Part shown: positions 1 to 6,064 of the stretch, piece by piece
How the letters are laid out: each line of letters starts with the position of its first letter
Position numbering within the stretch: the stretch's first letter is position 1
Assembly (NCBI GenBank): GCA_031257655.1
Contig: JAIROF010000024.1
Coordinates: 1 to 10,071 of the forward strand
Length of the DNA: 10,071 bases
From: Prevotellaceae bacterium
Lineage (GTDB): Bacteria > Bacteroidota > Bacteroidia > Bacteroidales > UBA932
Direction: 5' to 3'
The notes under the pieces: model-generated
Told to the model about the DNA's origin: nothing
Database searches by the model: none
What the model saw: only the letters and a program-made list of their open reading frames with translations
Program-made: the position numbers and the translations under genes

Positions 1-61
1 AAGTTCAGACAATACCGCGCTTCGCGCCATTAACCATTAACCATTAACCATTAAATAATTC
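1..61. repeat. Dispersed-repeat end plus CCATTAA tandem repeat
   Basis: Positions 1-20, read on the minus strand, give GCGCGGTATTGTCTGAACTT. This is nearly the same as the GCGCGGCTATTGTCTGAACT core found twice at the right end of the window, so an inverted copy of that repeat starts here and runs off the left edge. It is followed at 27-54 by four perfect copies of the 7-mer CCATTAA. Neither segment codes for a protein. Short tandem arrays of this kind are common between Bacteroidota genes; no function can be assigned from sequence. Confidence 0.7.
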
Positions 62-235
62 GGTGATGTCATAAATTGTATGATACGGCAAGTATTATGC
101 TGATTATAAATCATTTACATTAATGAGGTTAATGAAGTTGTTATTTCTATTATATCTCTCTGCTACTGAGGTTGTTTTGTTATTAAAATTAGGTATAAAT
201 TAGGTTTTTCGCTCCCTACAATTTATGACACTACC
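62..235 (+). mobile_element. MITE-like element, copy 1 (174 bp)
   Basis: The ends are inverted repeats: TGTCATAAATTGTA at 67-80 and its exact reverse complement at 217-230. The match extends to 17 of 19 bases at 62-80 against 217-235. There is no ORF long enough for a transposase, so the element would be non-autonomous. Subterminal sequence is shared with a second copy at 3426-3714, in the opposite orientation. The left end here (GGCAAGTATTATG, 88-100) matches the right end there. The right end here (AAATTAGGTATAAATTAGG at 186-204, then TTTTTC) matches the left end there. The interior at 121-182 resembles minus-strand sequence at 9493-9552. No clear target-site duplication is visible. The right terminal repeat contains the ATG at 225, a possible start for the downstream ATPase frame. 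Confidence 0.65.
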
Positions 236-245
236 AAAAATAGCT

Positions 246-1038
246 ATGGTAGAAGCAGCAGGATATTTTGAGCGAAAAATAGACGCCGTATTGCAGGACT
301 GGAGAAAAGAAGAAAAACGCAAGCCTCTCCTGCTACGGGGCGCGCGGCAAGTGGGTAAATCTTCGGCCGTCAGGCATTTCGCCTTGTCGTTTAAATATTT
401 TGTTGAAGTAAATTTTGATGACGACAAGCTTGTCCACCGCTACTTTGAAGACGCTATCTCACCACAGGAAATCTGCGAGCAGCTGGCTTTATACTACCGT
501 ACGCCCATTGTAGCGGGCGAAACGCTGGTGTTTTTCGACGAAATACAGGCGTGCATTCCGGCGCTATCCAAGCTGCGCTATTTTTACGAAAAATATCCCG
601 CCCTGCATCTTGTGTCAGCCGGCTCCCTGCTCGAATTTGCGCTGGAAGAAATACCCTCCTTTGGCGTAGGGCGCATACGCTCGGTGTTCATGTACCCATT
701 TTCATTCGAAGAATTTATAAAAGCAACGGGCGACCGCATGTTAGCAGACGCCTGTCGCGCTGCAACGCCGCAAAAACCGCTGTCGGAACCGGTTCATCAG
801 CAGCTAATCAAGCGCCTAAAGCGCTTTCTGATTGTCGGCGGGATGCCCGAAGCTGTATCCGAGTACGCGCGAACCGGCGATTTGTTGTACTGCCAACAGG
901 TGTTGGACGATTTGCTCATTACGTTTGCCAACGATTTCGCAAAGTACAAAAAGCGCGTGCCGGCGTTGCGGGCAGCTGGAAAATATTGATATTTACCCAA
1001 TGTACGCCATTTCCAACGTGTATTTTAGTTCCGCTTGA
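246..1038 (+). pseudogene. AAA_14/DUF4143-type ATPase, internally deleted and frameshifted
   Basis: The first 247 codons (246-989) encode the AAA part of the ATP-binding AAA_14 plus DUF4143 family, abundant in Bacteroidota and of unclear cellular role. Visible are Walker A GARQVGKS (residues 32-39), Walker B LVFFDEI (94-100), SAGSLLE (124-130), YPFSFEEF (150-157) and LIVGGMPEAV (195-204). Intact members run to roughly 400 residues or more. Here the frame breaks after KKRVPALR and stops at 989. The +1 frame then reads GQLENIDIYPMYAISNVYF and stops at 1038, which resembles the extreme C-terminus of this family. The simplest reading is an internal deletion near 965-975 that removed most of DUF4143 and shifted the frame. 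ATG 225 is in frame but lies inside the terminal repeat of the upstream element; ATG 246 is preferred because the family-like sequence begins there. The ATPase part could still be made as a truncated protein. Confidence 0.8.
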
Positions 1039-1049
1039 TTTGCCATGAG

Positions 1050-1270
1050 CGTTACTAATAGCTGTCTGATTTTGCTTTACTTAGCAGTATCACCACGCTA
1101 TTGGGCATCAAATCAAAATTCCGTTTATCAGCCCAGCTGCTTGCCGTTGGCGCCCTTCGGATTCCACCTCGCGGTGGGCGCCCTTGCCTTTGGCCTACCA
1201 CTTCCCGACATCCGGCGGCATCGGGGGGACTTTCACCCGTTTCGGAGCATGCCCATGCCGGGCGATGCAC
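1050..1270 (-). ncRNA. Group II intron RNA fragment (5' end, domain I)
   Basis: Read on the minus strand from 1270, the sequence starts GTGCATCGCCC, close to the GUGYG 5' end of group II introns. It continues through blocks typical of domain I: CGGGTGAAAGTCC, GGCCAAAGGCAAGGGCG, and the hairpin CCACCGCGAGGTGG followed by AATCCGAAGG. The rest of the intron is missing: no reverse transcriptase/maturase ORF, and no domain V found before the ATPase remnant at 1038. It is therefore a dead 5' fragment. The exact 3' limit of homology is uncertain. The apparent 5' splice site lies directly after the T-run of the terminator at 1271-1301 and in the same orientation. Insertion after terminator hairpins is known for group IIC introns, but I cannot assign the lineage from this fragment. 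ORFs read through it are not genes. Confidence 0.7.
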
Positions 1271-1301
1271 AAAAAATCCGGCTCGCTGCGGAGCCGGATT
1301 T
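1271..1301 (-). terminator. Rho-independent terminator of the lipoprotein/OMP transcript
   Basis: The stem AAATCCGGCTC (1274-1284) pairs perfectly with GAGCCGGATTT (1291-1301) around a 6-nt loop. On the minus strand the stem is followed by a run of six T residues (1276-1271). It lies 21 bases past the stop codon of the minus-strand beta-barrel gene, which it should terminate. Confidence 0.88.
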
Positions 1302-1321
1302 CTGACATATAGCATTTGGGG

Positions 1322-2158
1322 TTAGAAGTAGAACATCAAGAAAATGGAGCCCCCTGTTGCTGTACGAAGCCCAAAATCGTTGGCCACATTAGCAGCGCTC
1401 CTGCGCCTTACTACAGATTCGCGCACCTCACCGTCTTCAACCTGCTGCGAAGTCGTCTCGCTTTGTCCGAGCATGGAGGCGTCCAAGCCGAGGGCAAGCT
1501 CTCCGCCGAGCGACAGCTGGTTGGCGATAAAGTACTCAACCCCCACAAAACCGCGCAAGCCACCGCTAAAGCCCAAACCGCCTTTCTCGGACAAGGTGCG
1601 CACATTCGGATTGGCAATAGTAAAACCGAAAGCGGAGCTCGGGGTGGGGTTTGCAGCCGTCATTGGGTTACCGTACTCGTAGGTAGTGGACGTTTTGCTT
1701 AGGCCCAGCGCAAGTTCGCCACCACAAAATCCCTGCACCCGACCGCGACCACGGCGAAACTCGTACCCTACAGACAGGGTGGCGCCGACAGCTCCCGTTT
1801 TCTTTGTGTCGATAGCGGTAGCGCCGGGCCTGGCGCCAATGGCCTCGTCATTTACCACGCTCTCCTTGTTTGAGCGGCTGTACATATCGAGCAATAGCTT
1901 GGCGCGAATGGCACGGCCATCTTCTAAAAAATATTTGCCGTAGATACCCTGCCCTTGAAGCCCAAAAGTAGGAGCAGCGTTGAGGCCGGAGGAGGAAAGA
2001 AAGTTTCCCAAATACCCTAAAAATGGGTTTGCGTCTATCCCCAGAGCAAAATCTCCTGCTTGAGGCAGGTAGCTGCTATTTTCCGGCTCTTCCTGCACCT
2101 GGGCTACAGCTGCGGCTATGCTCAGGCACAGGGAAAGCGATAGGATTATTTTTCTCAT
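1322..2158 (-). CDS. Probable outer-membrane beta-barrel protein
   Basis: This 278-residue protein starts with a clear Sec signal peptide (MRKIILSLSLCLSIAAAVAQ, cleavage probably near residue 20). The mature part is rich in Gly, Ala, Ser and aromatic residues in alternating stretches such as GALGATLSVGYEF-like strands. Examples are GAVGATLSVGYEF, LGFSGGLRGFVGVEYF and QLSLGGELALGLDASM. It ends in IFLMFYF, with a terminal phenylalanine as is usual for outer-membrane barrels. These traits fit the small outer-membrane beta-barrel proteins of Bacteroidota; no substrate or named family can be given. It lies 55 bases downstream of a lipoprotein gene on the same strand, probably co-transcribed with it, and is followed by a strong terminator. 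The ATG follows an A/T-rich leader without a Shine-Dalgarno site. A porin-like or structural role is inference only. Confidence 0.85.
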   Translation of the reverse strand: MRKIILSLSLCLSIAAAVAQVQEEPENSSYLPQAGDFALGIDANPFLGYLGNFLSSSGLNAAPTFGLQGQGIYGKYFLEDGRAIRAKLLLDMYSRSNKESVVNDEAIGARPGATAIDTKKTGAVGATLSVGYEFRRGRGRVQGFCGGELALGLSKTSTTYEYGNPMTAANPTPSSAFGFTIANPNVRTLSEKGGLGFSGGLRGFVGVEYFIANQLSLGGELALGLDASMLGQSETTSQQVEDGEVRESVVRRRSAANVANDFGLRTATGGSIFLMFYF

Positions 2159-2213
2159 TTGATAGTATATGTATATATTTATTGAATAAATTGTTTAAGG
2201 TTGTACTTATGTA

Positions 2214-2744
2214 TTAATTAACTCTGTCGCCGCTGCTTTTAATCTGCGCAAAATCTCCCACTATGGCCGAAAGAATTACCGTCTGACCCGAGTGCACATA
2301 CAAATTAGCAGGAGGATTGAAATACCATTTACCTTCCTTCTTTTCGTTTTTGGTACCGGTAGCGGAAACAACAGCCTCGTTCCTGCTACCTTCTACGTCG
2401 TTGATGGCAAGGTAAACCGGTACGCCGCCTGCGGTTGCCGGAACTGTCAGCGTAAATTCGCCCCGGCTGTCGGTGGTGACCCTGGTAGAAAATGCCCCCG
2501 CTCCCACCCCGTTAGGGTTAAGATCCGCATACCGAACGCTTGCGATTATGAGCACGCCTGCCATAGCCGAATACTTCTGCTCGGTGACGGTTTGGTCGTT
2601 ATTTACCAGCAATCGGCCTTGAATGGTAGCTTGTTTCTCCGGAGCAGCGTAATCCACCGGCTTGGCGGGGTCTTCTTCCTTGCTGCAAGACGCGCTCACC
2701 AGCGCAGCTGCGAGAATTATGGCGCTAAAAAAATTTCTTTTCAT
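2214..2744 (-). CDS. Probable surface-exposed lipoprotein with a carboxypeptidase-regulatory-like domain
   Basis: The 176-residue product has a type II signal peptide: charged MKRN start, a hydrophobic core and a lipobox-like VSASC, with the acylated cysteine at residue 20. The following residues SKEED match the K-(D/E)2 style of export signal described for surface lipoproteins of Bacteroidota, so the protein probably faces outward. Residues about 39-115 (ATIQGRLLVNND, then TRVTTDSRGEFTLTVPA, then VPVYLAIND) look like one beta-sandwich of the carboxypeptidase-regulatory or transthyretin-like kind: strand, variable loop, then 'D-x-x-G-x-F/Y-x-L-x-V'. No catalytic motif is visible. It sits upstream of the beta-barrel gene with a 55-base gap, and the pair may form a cell-envelope unit. 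A candidate promoter lies 52 bases upstream. The ATG at 2744 is fixed by the signal peptide. Confidence 0.82.
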   Translation of the reverse strand: MKRNFFSAIILAAALVSASCSKEEDPAKPVDYAAPEKQATIQGRLLVNNDQTVTEQKYSAMAGVLIIASVRYADLNPNGVGAGAFSTRVTTDSRGEFTLTVPATAGGVPVYLAINDVEGSRNEAVVSATGTKNEKKEGKWYFNPPANLYVHSGQTVILSAIVGDFAQIKSSGDRVN

Positions 2745-2795
2745 TTCCTTGTTTTTTTTAGAATTGTAAAATTAAAAACTATGAGATATAAAGCA

Positions 2796-2803
2796 CAAAG
2801 TTA
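2796..2803 (-). promoter_or_regulatory. Candidate -7 box for the lipoprotein/OMP operon
   Basis: On the minus strand this reads TAACTTTG, an exact match to the Bacteroidota -7 consensus TAnnTTTG. It would place the transcript start near 2789 and give a leader of about 45 bases before the lipoprotein ATG. No convincing -33 TTTG is visible at the expected distance, so the assignment is tentative. Confidence 0.45.
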
Positions 2804-2845
2804 TACATCTCTATGCAGTAATATTGCCAGGCGGGCGTTATATCT

Positions 2846-3169
2846 TTATACACTTCGCGTGATGCTTTTCGACAGCCTGATAAACTCCTCCGGGAGGTCG
2901 AGCTTTTGGAGCTGAGAGCGGTCAACCTCAACGCCTACAATGACGGTATCCCTTGGCGGCTGCCGGCGCTTGAGGTAAACTTCTTCGATAAAGTTGTACT
3001 CCAACACCTTTGAGATGGCAAACAAAAGCTCTACGTCTATGCTCTTTTGCTCAAACAAAAGATATACCGTAGAGCGGTGGATGTGTATCCGGCGCGAAAA
3101 TTCGGCTTTCGTCATTTTTTTTTCGTCGAATTTTTCTTTTATCAACTTTCCAATGTGAATATGCTTCAT
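2846..3169 (-). CDS. Small XRE-like HTH regulator (107 aa)
   Basis: The protein begins MKHIHIGKLIKEKF and contains a helix-turn-helix of the XRE/Cro type at about residues 18-60. MTKAEFSRRIHIHRSTVYLLF is followed by KSIDVELLFAISKVLEYNF. The pattern 'HIGKLI ... HRS-x-VY-x-(I/L)F ... KSID-x-ELL-x-IS-x-x-L-x-(Y/H)(N/D)F' is characteristic of a common small Bacteroidota DNA-binding family. The C-terminal part (residues 68-107) is charged and of unknown role. An in-frame upstream ATG at 3274 would add 35 residues. I reject it because the family begins at HIGKLI and the extension would read through an inverted repeat. The gene is upstream of, and on the same strand as, the lipoprotein gene, with a promoter-like box in the 101-base gap. 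Control of those envelope genes is possible but unproven. Confidence 0.8.
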   Translation of the reverse strand: MKHIHIGKLIKEKFDEKKMTKAEFSRRIHIHRSTVYLLFEQKSIDVELLFAISKVLEYNFIEEVYLKRRQPPRDTVIVGVEVDRSQLQKLDLPEEFIRLSKSITRSV

Positions 3170-3248
3170 AACGTTATAAACTTGTATTTTACGATTAATA
3201 GAAAAAGTATGGGTGGACAGCCATGCGCGCGCGCACGGATGCCACAAA

Positions 3249-3283
3249 AACCGCTGCGCGGCATAAAATGCCATTAAGCGGTT
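3249..3283. repeat. Nested inverted repeat upstream of the HTH gene
   Basis: The outer arms AACCGCT (3249-3255) and AGCGGTT (3277-3283) enclose inner arms GGCAT (3260-3264) and ATGCC (3268-3272). Loops of four bases on either side separate the two stems, and the top loop has three bases. There is no T-run, so it does not look like a terminator. It could be a cruciform or an operator-like site about 80 bases upstream of the HTH start. Confidence 0.5.
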
Positions 3284-3425
3284 GTATCAAAATATATTAC
3301 GCGCACGCGCATTGCCATGAAGGTATTGACCTATGGCGCTGCTGTGCCATTATATTACCTATTGCGAACCTATAGAAACCTAAAAATCAATGCTTTATGC
3401 TGATGCAAAAGAGGTAAAAGAGGAG

Positions 3426-3714
3426 GGTGGTGTCATAAATTGGCGGGGTGAAAAACCTAATTTAAACCTAATTTACTCACTCGTGCTTAGCAGGCAGGTT
3501 ACACGAGGGCATTCGCACATCCGCAGGTTACAGACCTGCGGTTATGAATGTCCTGCCTTGCAGGCAAGTTACACGAGAGCACTCGCACATCCGCAGGTCA
3601 TTCCGCAGGTCATCGACCTGCGGGGCAATACCCCGCGTTGCGCCCTGCCGGATAAGGCAGGACAGCCATAACGGAGCGTAATGCTTGCCACATCGTACAA
3701 TTTATGGCATCATC
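3426..3714 (-). mobile_element. MITE-like element, copy 2 (289 bp), inverted
   Basis: The left end GGTGGTGTCATAAATTG (3426-3442) and the right end TACAATTTATGGCATCATC (3696-3714) are inverted repeats of one another, and both match the ends of the 62-235 element. Subterminal sequence also matches. GAAAAACCTAATTTAAACC and the following TAATTT (3450-3474) equal, in reverse, 186-210 of copy 1 apart from one mismatch. GGCAAGCATTACG (reverse of 3677-3689) matches 88-100 of copy 1. This copy is larger because its middle carries a duplicated unit of about 70 bp and several palindromes. No transposase is present. The two copies bracket 246-3425 in opposite orientation. Confidence 0.65.
3491..3661. repeat. 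Imperfect tandem repeat with palindromes
   Basis: A unit starting CAGGCAGGTTACACGAG at 3491 recurs at 3561 as CAGGCAAGTTACACGAG. Both copies continue through similar CACATCCGCAGGT sequence, a period of about 70 bases. Each copy contains a palindrome: CCGCAGGT/ACCTGCGG at 3521-3541, and CCGCAGGTC/GACCTGCGG at 3603-3623. Further hairpins are CGGGG/CCCCG (3621-3635) and CCTGCC/GGCAGG (3644-3661). The same palindrome core, GCAGGTC-N3-GACCTGC, reappears at 5919-5935 between adk and obgE, so it is a dispersed family. Confidence 0.65.
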
Positions 3715-4174
3715 AAAGAGGAGTTAATGAAGTAAGTGAGCGCAGTAAGTGAGCACTTCGCCGATGGAGCGTGGCGCAAAGCTTTGGGTTTTGAGAGGTT
3801 ATCCATTTATGATTGATGGCGCATCATAGCGCTGTAGAGGCGCACGGCGTTCTGATTTCGGCGTAAACCCTCTGCGCTCCGCTGTGAAACCTCCGTGCTT
3901 CTCTGTGTTAGCATTGCACAGAGGTGCGCAGAGGTTTCACGGAAATGCTGTGAGGATGCCAATTCATTTGGCAATAGCAGCTTATTGTATGATAGCAATC
4001 GCAGGGGCGAGCAGAAAATCGACCGTTCACCCTACGAAATGCTACCGCTTATCGGCGCCTTATTGCGATATAATATATTGTTAATCAGACATTTGTAGAT
4101 ACCGACTGCAAAAATGTTAAAAGATGTGTTTCTCAACAAGCTGAATATCAAGTTGATTTAATTTCCTCTTTTCC
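3715..4174. other. Gene-free stretch between the mobile element and the PAP2 gene
   Basis: About 460 bases without a credible gene. It contains a 13-base-period direct repeat AGTAAGTGAGC (3731-3741 and 3744-3754) and the large hairpin listed separately at 3884-3940. ORFs through this stretch read across the hairpin and show no recognisable protein features. No convincing terminator was found immediately after the PAP2 stop codon. Confidence 0.6.
3884..3940. repeat. 57-bp two-tier hairpin
   Basis: GTGAAACCTC (3884-3893) is the exact reverse complement of GAGGTTTCAC (3931-3940). Inside it, CTCTGTG (3901-3907) pairs exactly with CACAGAG (3917-3923) around a 9-base loop. The intervening 7-base segments pair only partly. 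Sequence of the 'CTCTGTG...GTGAAACCTC' type is a familiar intergenic repeat in Bacteroidota genomes; its function is unknown. Confidence 0.65.
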
Positions 4175-4762
4175 TTATTTTTTACGCACAGCATTTGCCC
4201 GCTCTTTTTGCTTAAGCAGCATTTTTGCTCCCAGCCGGTAAAGCGCAGCCACGCACCACCCTATTGCCGCGCCGAGCAGGCCGCCGCAAATGATGTCGAG
4301 CGGGTAGTGAACGCCTAAGTAAATGCGCGTGTACGACACAAACAGCGCAAAGAGCAGGATAAACACGGTGAAGTACTTTCGGCGCACTACCAGCAGCGAG
4401 TAAACCGCAATGGCAAACATGTTTGCCGCGTGCGACGACACGAATCCGTAGCGTCCGCCGCGGTAGTCGCGCACCACGTGCACCGCATCGCCAAGGGCGT
4501 GCGTGGGGCGCAGGCGGGCTACAAAGGGTTTGAAAAAGCCGCTCGAAATTCTGTCGGCGAGCAGCACGCACAGCGCCAGGCCCAGCACCACGAGCAAAAA
4601 GCGGCGCCAGCCCAGCTGCCTGTACATCCAGAACAGCATGAGCAGGTAGAGCGGAATCCACGTGCGCGTGGCGCTCGCATACCACATCAGCGTGTCGAAA
4701 AAATCGCTATGCAGGCTATTCAGGAACAAAAATAAATCGGCGTCCCAGGCAGGAAATGTCAT
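4175..4762 (-). CDS. PAP2-family membrane phosphatase
   Basis: A 195-residue integral membrane protein with about five or six hydrophobic segments and the three PAP2 phosphatase motifs. These are KPFVARLRP (residues 78-86), the phosphohistidine loop GFVSSHAAN (106-114, His111), and YTRIYLGVHYPLDI (144-157, with Arg146, His152 and Asp156). The family hydrolyses lipid phosphates or pyrophosphates such as undecaprenyl diphosphate or phosphatidate at the membrane. The small size fits bacterial undecaprenyl-diphosphatase-like members, but the substrate cannot be told from sequence. Motif 3 has Thr-Arg where Ser-Arg is usual, a tolerated change. The ATG is 36 bases after the obgE stop on the same strand, so the gene probably ends the hpt-adk-obgE transcript. 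The C-terminus is basic (KQKERANAVRKK), consistent with a cytoplasmic tail. Confidence 0.9.
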   Translation of the reverse strand: MTFPAWDADLFLFLNSLHSDFFDTLMWYASATRTWIPLYLLMLFWMYRQLGWRRFLLVVLGLALCVLLADRISSGFFKPFVARLRPTHALGDAVHVVRDYRGGRYGFVSSHAANMFAIAVYSLLVVRRKYFTVFILLFALFVSYTRIYLGVHYPLDIICGGLLGAAIGWCVAALYRLGAKMLLKQKERANAVRKK

Positions 4763-4798
4763 GGTAGTTCAAAATTTAGGGTTATATTGCAACAAAAA

Positions 4799-5803
4799 TC
4801 AGCTGTTTTCCTTTTCGTTCAGCGTTTTCCAAAGCAAATCTTTTAGCGCAGCAACCCCCTCCTGCGTGAGCGATGAAAAAAACAGGTGGGGCACATCCTT
4901 TGGAAGCGTTTTTTTGATGGCGAGCATGAGCTCTTCGTCCAGCATATCGCACTTTGAAACCGCCAGCAGGCGCTTTTTGTCCATCATTTCGGGGTTGTAT
5001 CGCTGCAGCTCGCGCAGCAGCACGCGGTATTCGGCGCAGACGTCGGGGCTGTCGGCGGGCACCAGAAACAGCAGCACGGCGTTGCGCTCTATATGCCGCA
5101 AAAACCGCAATCCTAAGCCTTTTCCCTCGCTTGCCCCCGCTATTATGCCCGGAATATCGGCCATCACAAACGATTTGTAGTCGCGGTACTTCACAATGCC
5201 CAAGTTTGGCTCAAGGGTGGTGAACGGGTAGTCGGCAATTTTTGGCTTGGCGGCGCTCACCACCGAGAGGAGCGTCGATTTGCCGGCGTTGGGCAAGCCC
5301 ACCAGCCCCACATCTGCAAGGATTTTGAGCTCCAGCACAAACCACCCCTCCCGGCAAGGCTCGCCGGGCTGCGCGTAGCGCGGGGTTTGGTTGGTGGCGC
5401 TTTTGAAAAAGGCGTTGCCCATGCCACCGCGTCCGCCTTTCACCAGCGTTTTTTTTTCGCCGTGCGCCGTAACCTCAAAGAGCATTTCGCCGGTTTCGGC
5501 GTTGCGGGCTATCGTACCCAGCGGAACGTCCAGCACCGTATCGGCGCCGTCGGCGCCGGTGCTCAGCGCAGAGCCGCCCTTGCCGCCGTCTTCGGCGTGG
5601 ATGTGCTTGCGGTATTTGAGGTGGATGAGCGTCCAGTGCTGGCTGTCGCCGCGCAGGATAACGTGTCCGCCACGCCCGCCGTTGCCGCCGTCCGGGCCGC
5701 CCTTGTCCACAAACTTTTCGCGGTGCAGGTGCATGGCGCCCGCGCCGCCGTTGCCGGAGCGGCAGTATATCCTTACGTAATCGACAAAATTTGATGCTGC
5801 CAC
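4799..5803 (-). CDS. obgE: GTPase Obg/CgtA
   Basis: Obg is an essential GTPase that binds the large ribosomal subunit and links its assembly to growth and stress. The 334-residue protein starts with the glycine-rich Obg fold (residues about 5-160: FVDYVRIYCRSGNGGAGAM, GGPDGGNGGRGGHVIL, VKGGRGGMGN). The G domain follows: G1 GLPNAGKS (169-176), switch region DYPFTTLEPNLG (191-202), G3 DIPG (216-219), and G4 SKCD (283-286), where NKxD or TKxD is more usual. The chain ends shortly after the G domain, without a long C-terminal domain. The start is GTG at 5803 (MAASNFVDY...), which matches Bacteroidota homologues. An in-frame ATG at 5941 would add a 46-residue hydrophobic stretch foreign to the family. 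The PAP2 gene follows 36 bases later. Confidence 0.95.
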   Translation of the reverse strand: MAASNFVDYVRIYCRSGNGGAGAMHLHREKFVDKGGPDGGNGGRGGHVILRGDSQHWTLIHLKYRKHIHAEDGGKGGSALSTGADGADTVLDVPLGTIARNAETGEMLFEVTAHGEKKTLVKGGRGGMGNAFFKSATNQTPRYAQPGEPCREGWFVLELKILADVGLVGLPNAGKSTLLSVVSAAKPKIADYPFTTLEPNLGIVKYRDYKSFVMADIPGIIAGASEGKGLGLRFLRHIERNAVLLFLVPADSPDVCAEYRVLLRELQRYNPEMMDKKRLLAVSKCDMLDEELMLAIKKTLPKDVPHLFFSSLTQEGVAALKDLLWKTLNEKENS

Positions 5804-6064
5804 AGGAAAAAATAAACAGTTAAAAAAAATGACAGGGGCATAAAGGCTCGCGTAATAAATAACCTGAAATAAATGAATGCATTCTTTATGCTTCCTTCGG
5901 CGCCTGACTTTCATAATCGCAGGTCTGCGACCTGCAGACAAGCGAACACCGGCCGCGCAACGGCTGAGCTTGGGCTGAGCTTGGCCACATTCTCCGATTC
6001 TCAGCGCGCTGTAGCGCTACCGGGAAAATTTGGAAAGGCAGCCTTTCTAAGAAAAATCGGCAGC
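5804..6064. repeat. Repeat-bearing gap between adk and obgE
   Basis: These 261 bases interrupt an otherwise compact minus-strand cluster. They hold the palindrome GCAGGTC/GACCTGC (5919-5935), whose context TTCATAATCGCAGGTCTG recurs in inverted form in the 3491-3623 repeat. There is also an 11-base tandem repeat (GGCTGAGCTT at 5962-5971 and 5973-5982), the perfect palindrome GTAGCGCTAC (6011-6020), and GAAAGGC-A-GCCTTTC (6033-6047). No gene is supported. The palindrome at 6033-6047 has no real loop and is a poor terminator. Confidence 0.6.

Noticed and set aside
551..1048. 165-codon open frame overlapping the ATPase remnant
   Set aside because: A shadow in another frame of a well-recognised AAA domain; no family features.
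1055..1315. 86-codon minus-strand frame
   Set aside because: It runs through the terminator hairpin and group II intron RNA segment and is rich in Arg/Pro/Gly typical of non-coding GC-rich sequence.
3170..3274. 35-residue N-terminal extension of the small HTH protein
   Set aside because: The family begins at MxxHIGKLI; the extension overlaps an inverted repeat and does not resemble a domain.
3491..3623. Possible CRISPR-like repeats
   Set aside because: Only two imperfect units, each of about 70 bases with its own palindrome and no unique spacers; better explained as a tandem duplication in a mobile element.
5804..5941. 46-residue N-terminal extension of ObgE from ATG 5941
   Set aside because: Obg proteins of the phylum begin at the equivalent of AASNFVDY, and a GTG exists exactly there at 5803; the extension is hydrophobic noise reading out of the repeat region.
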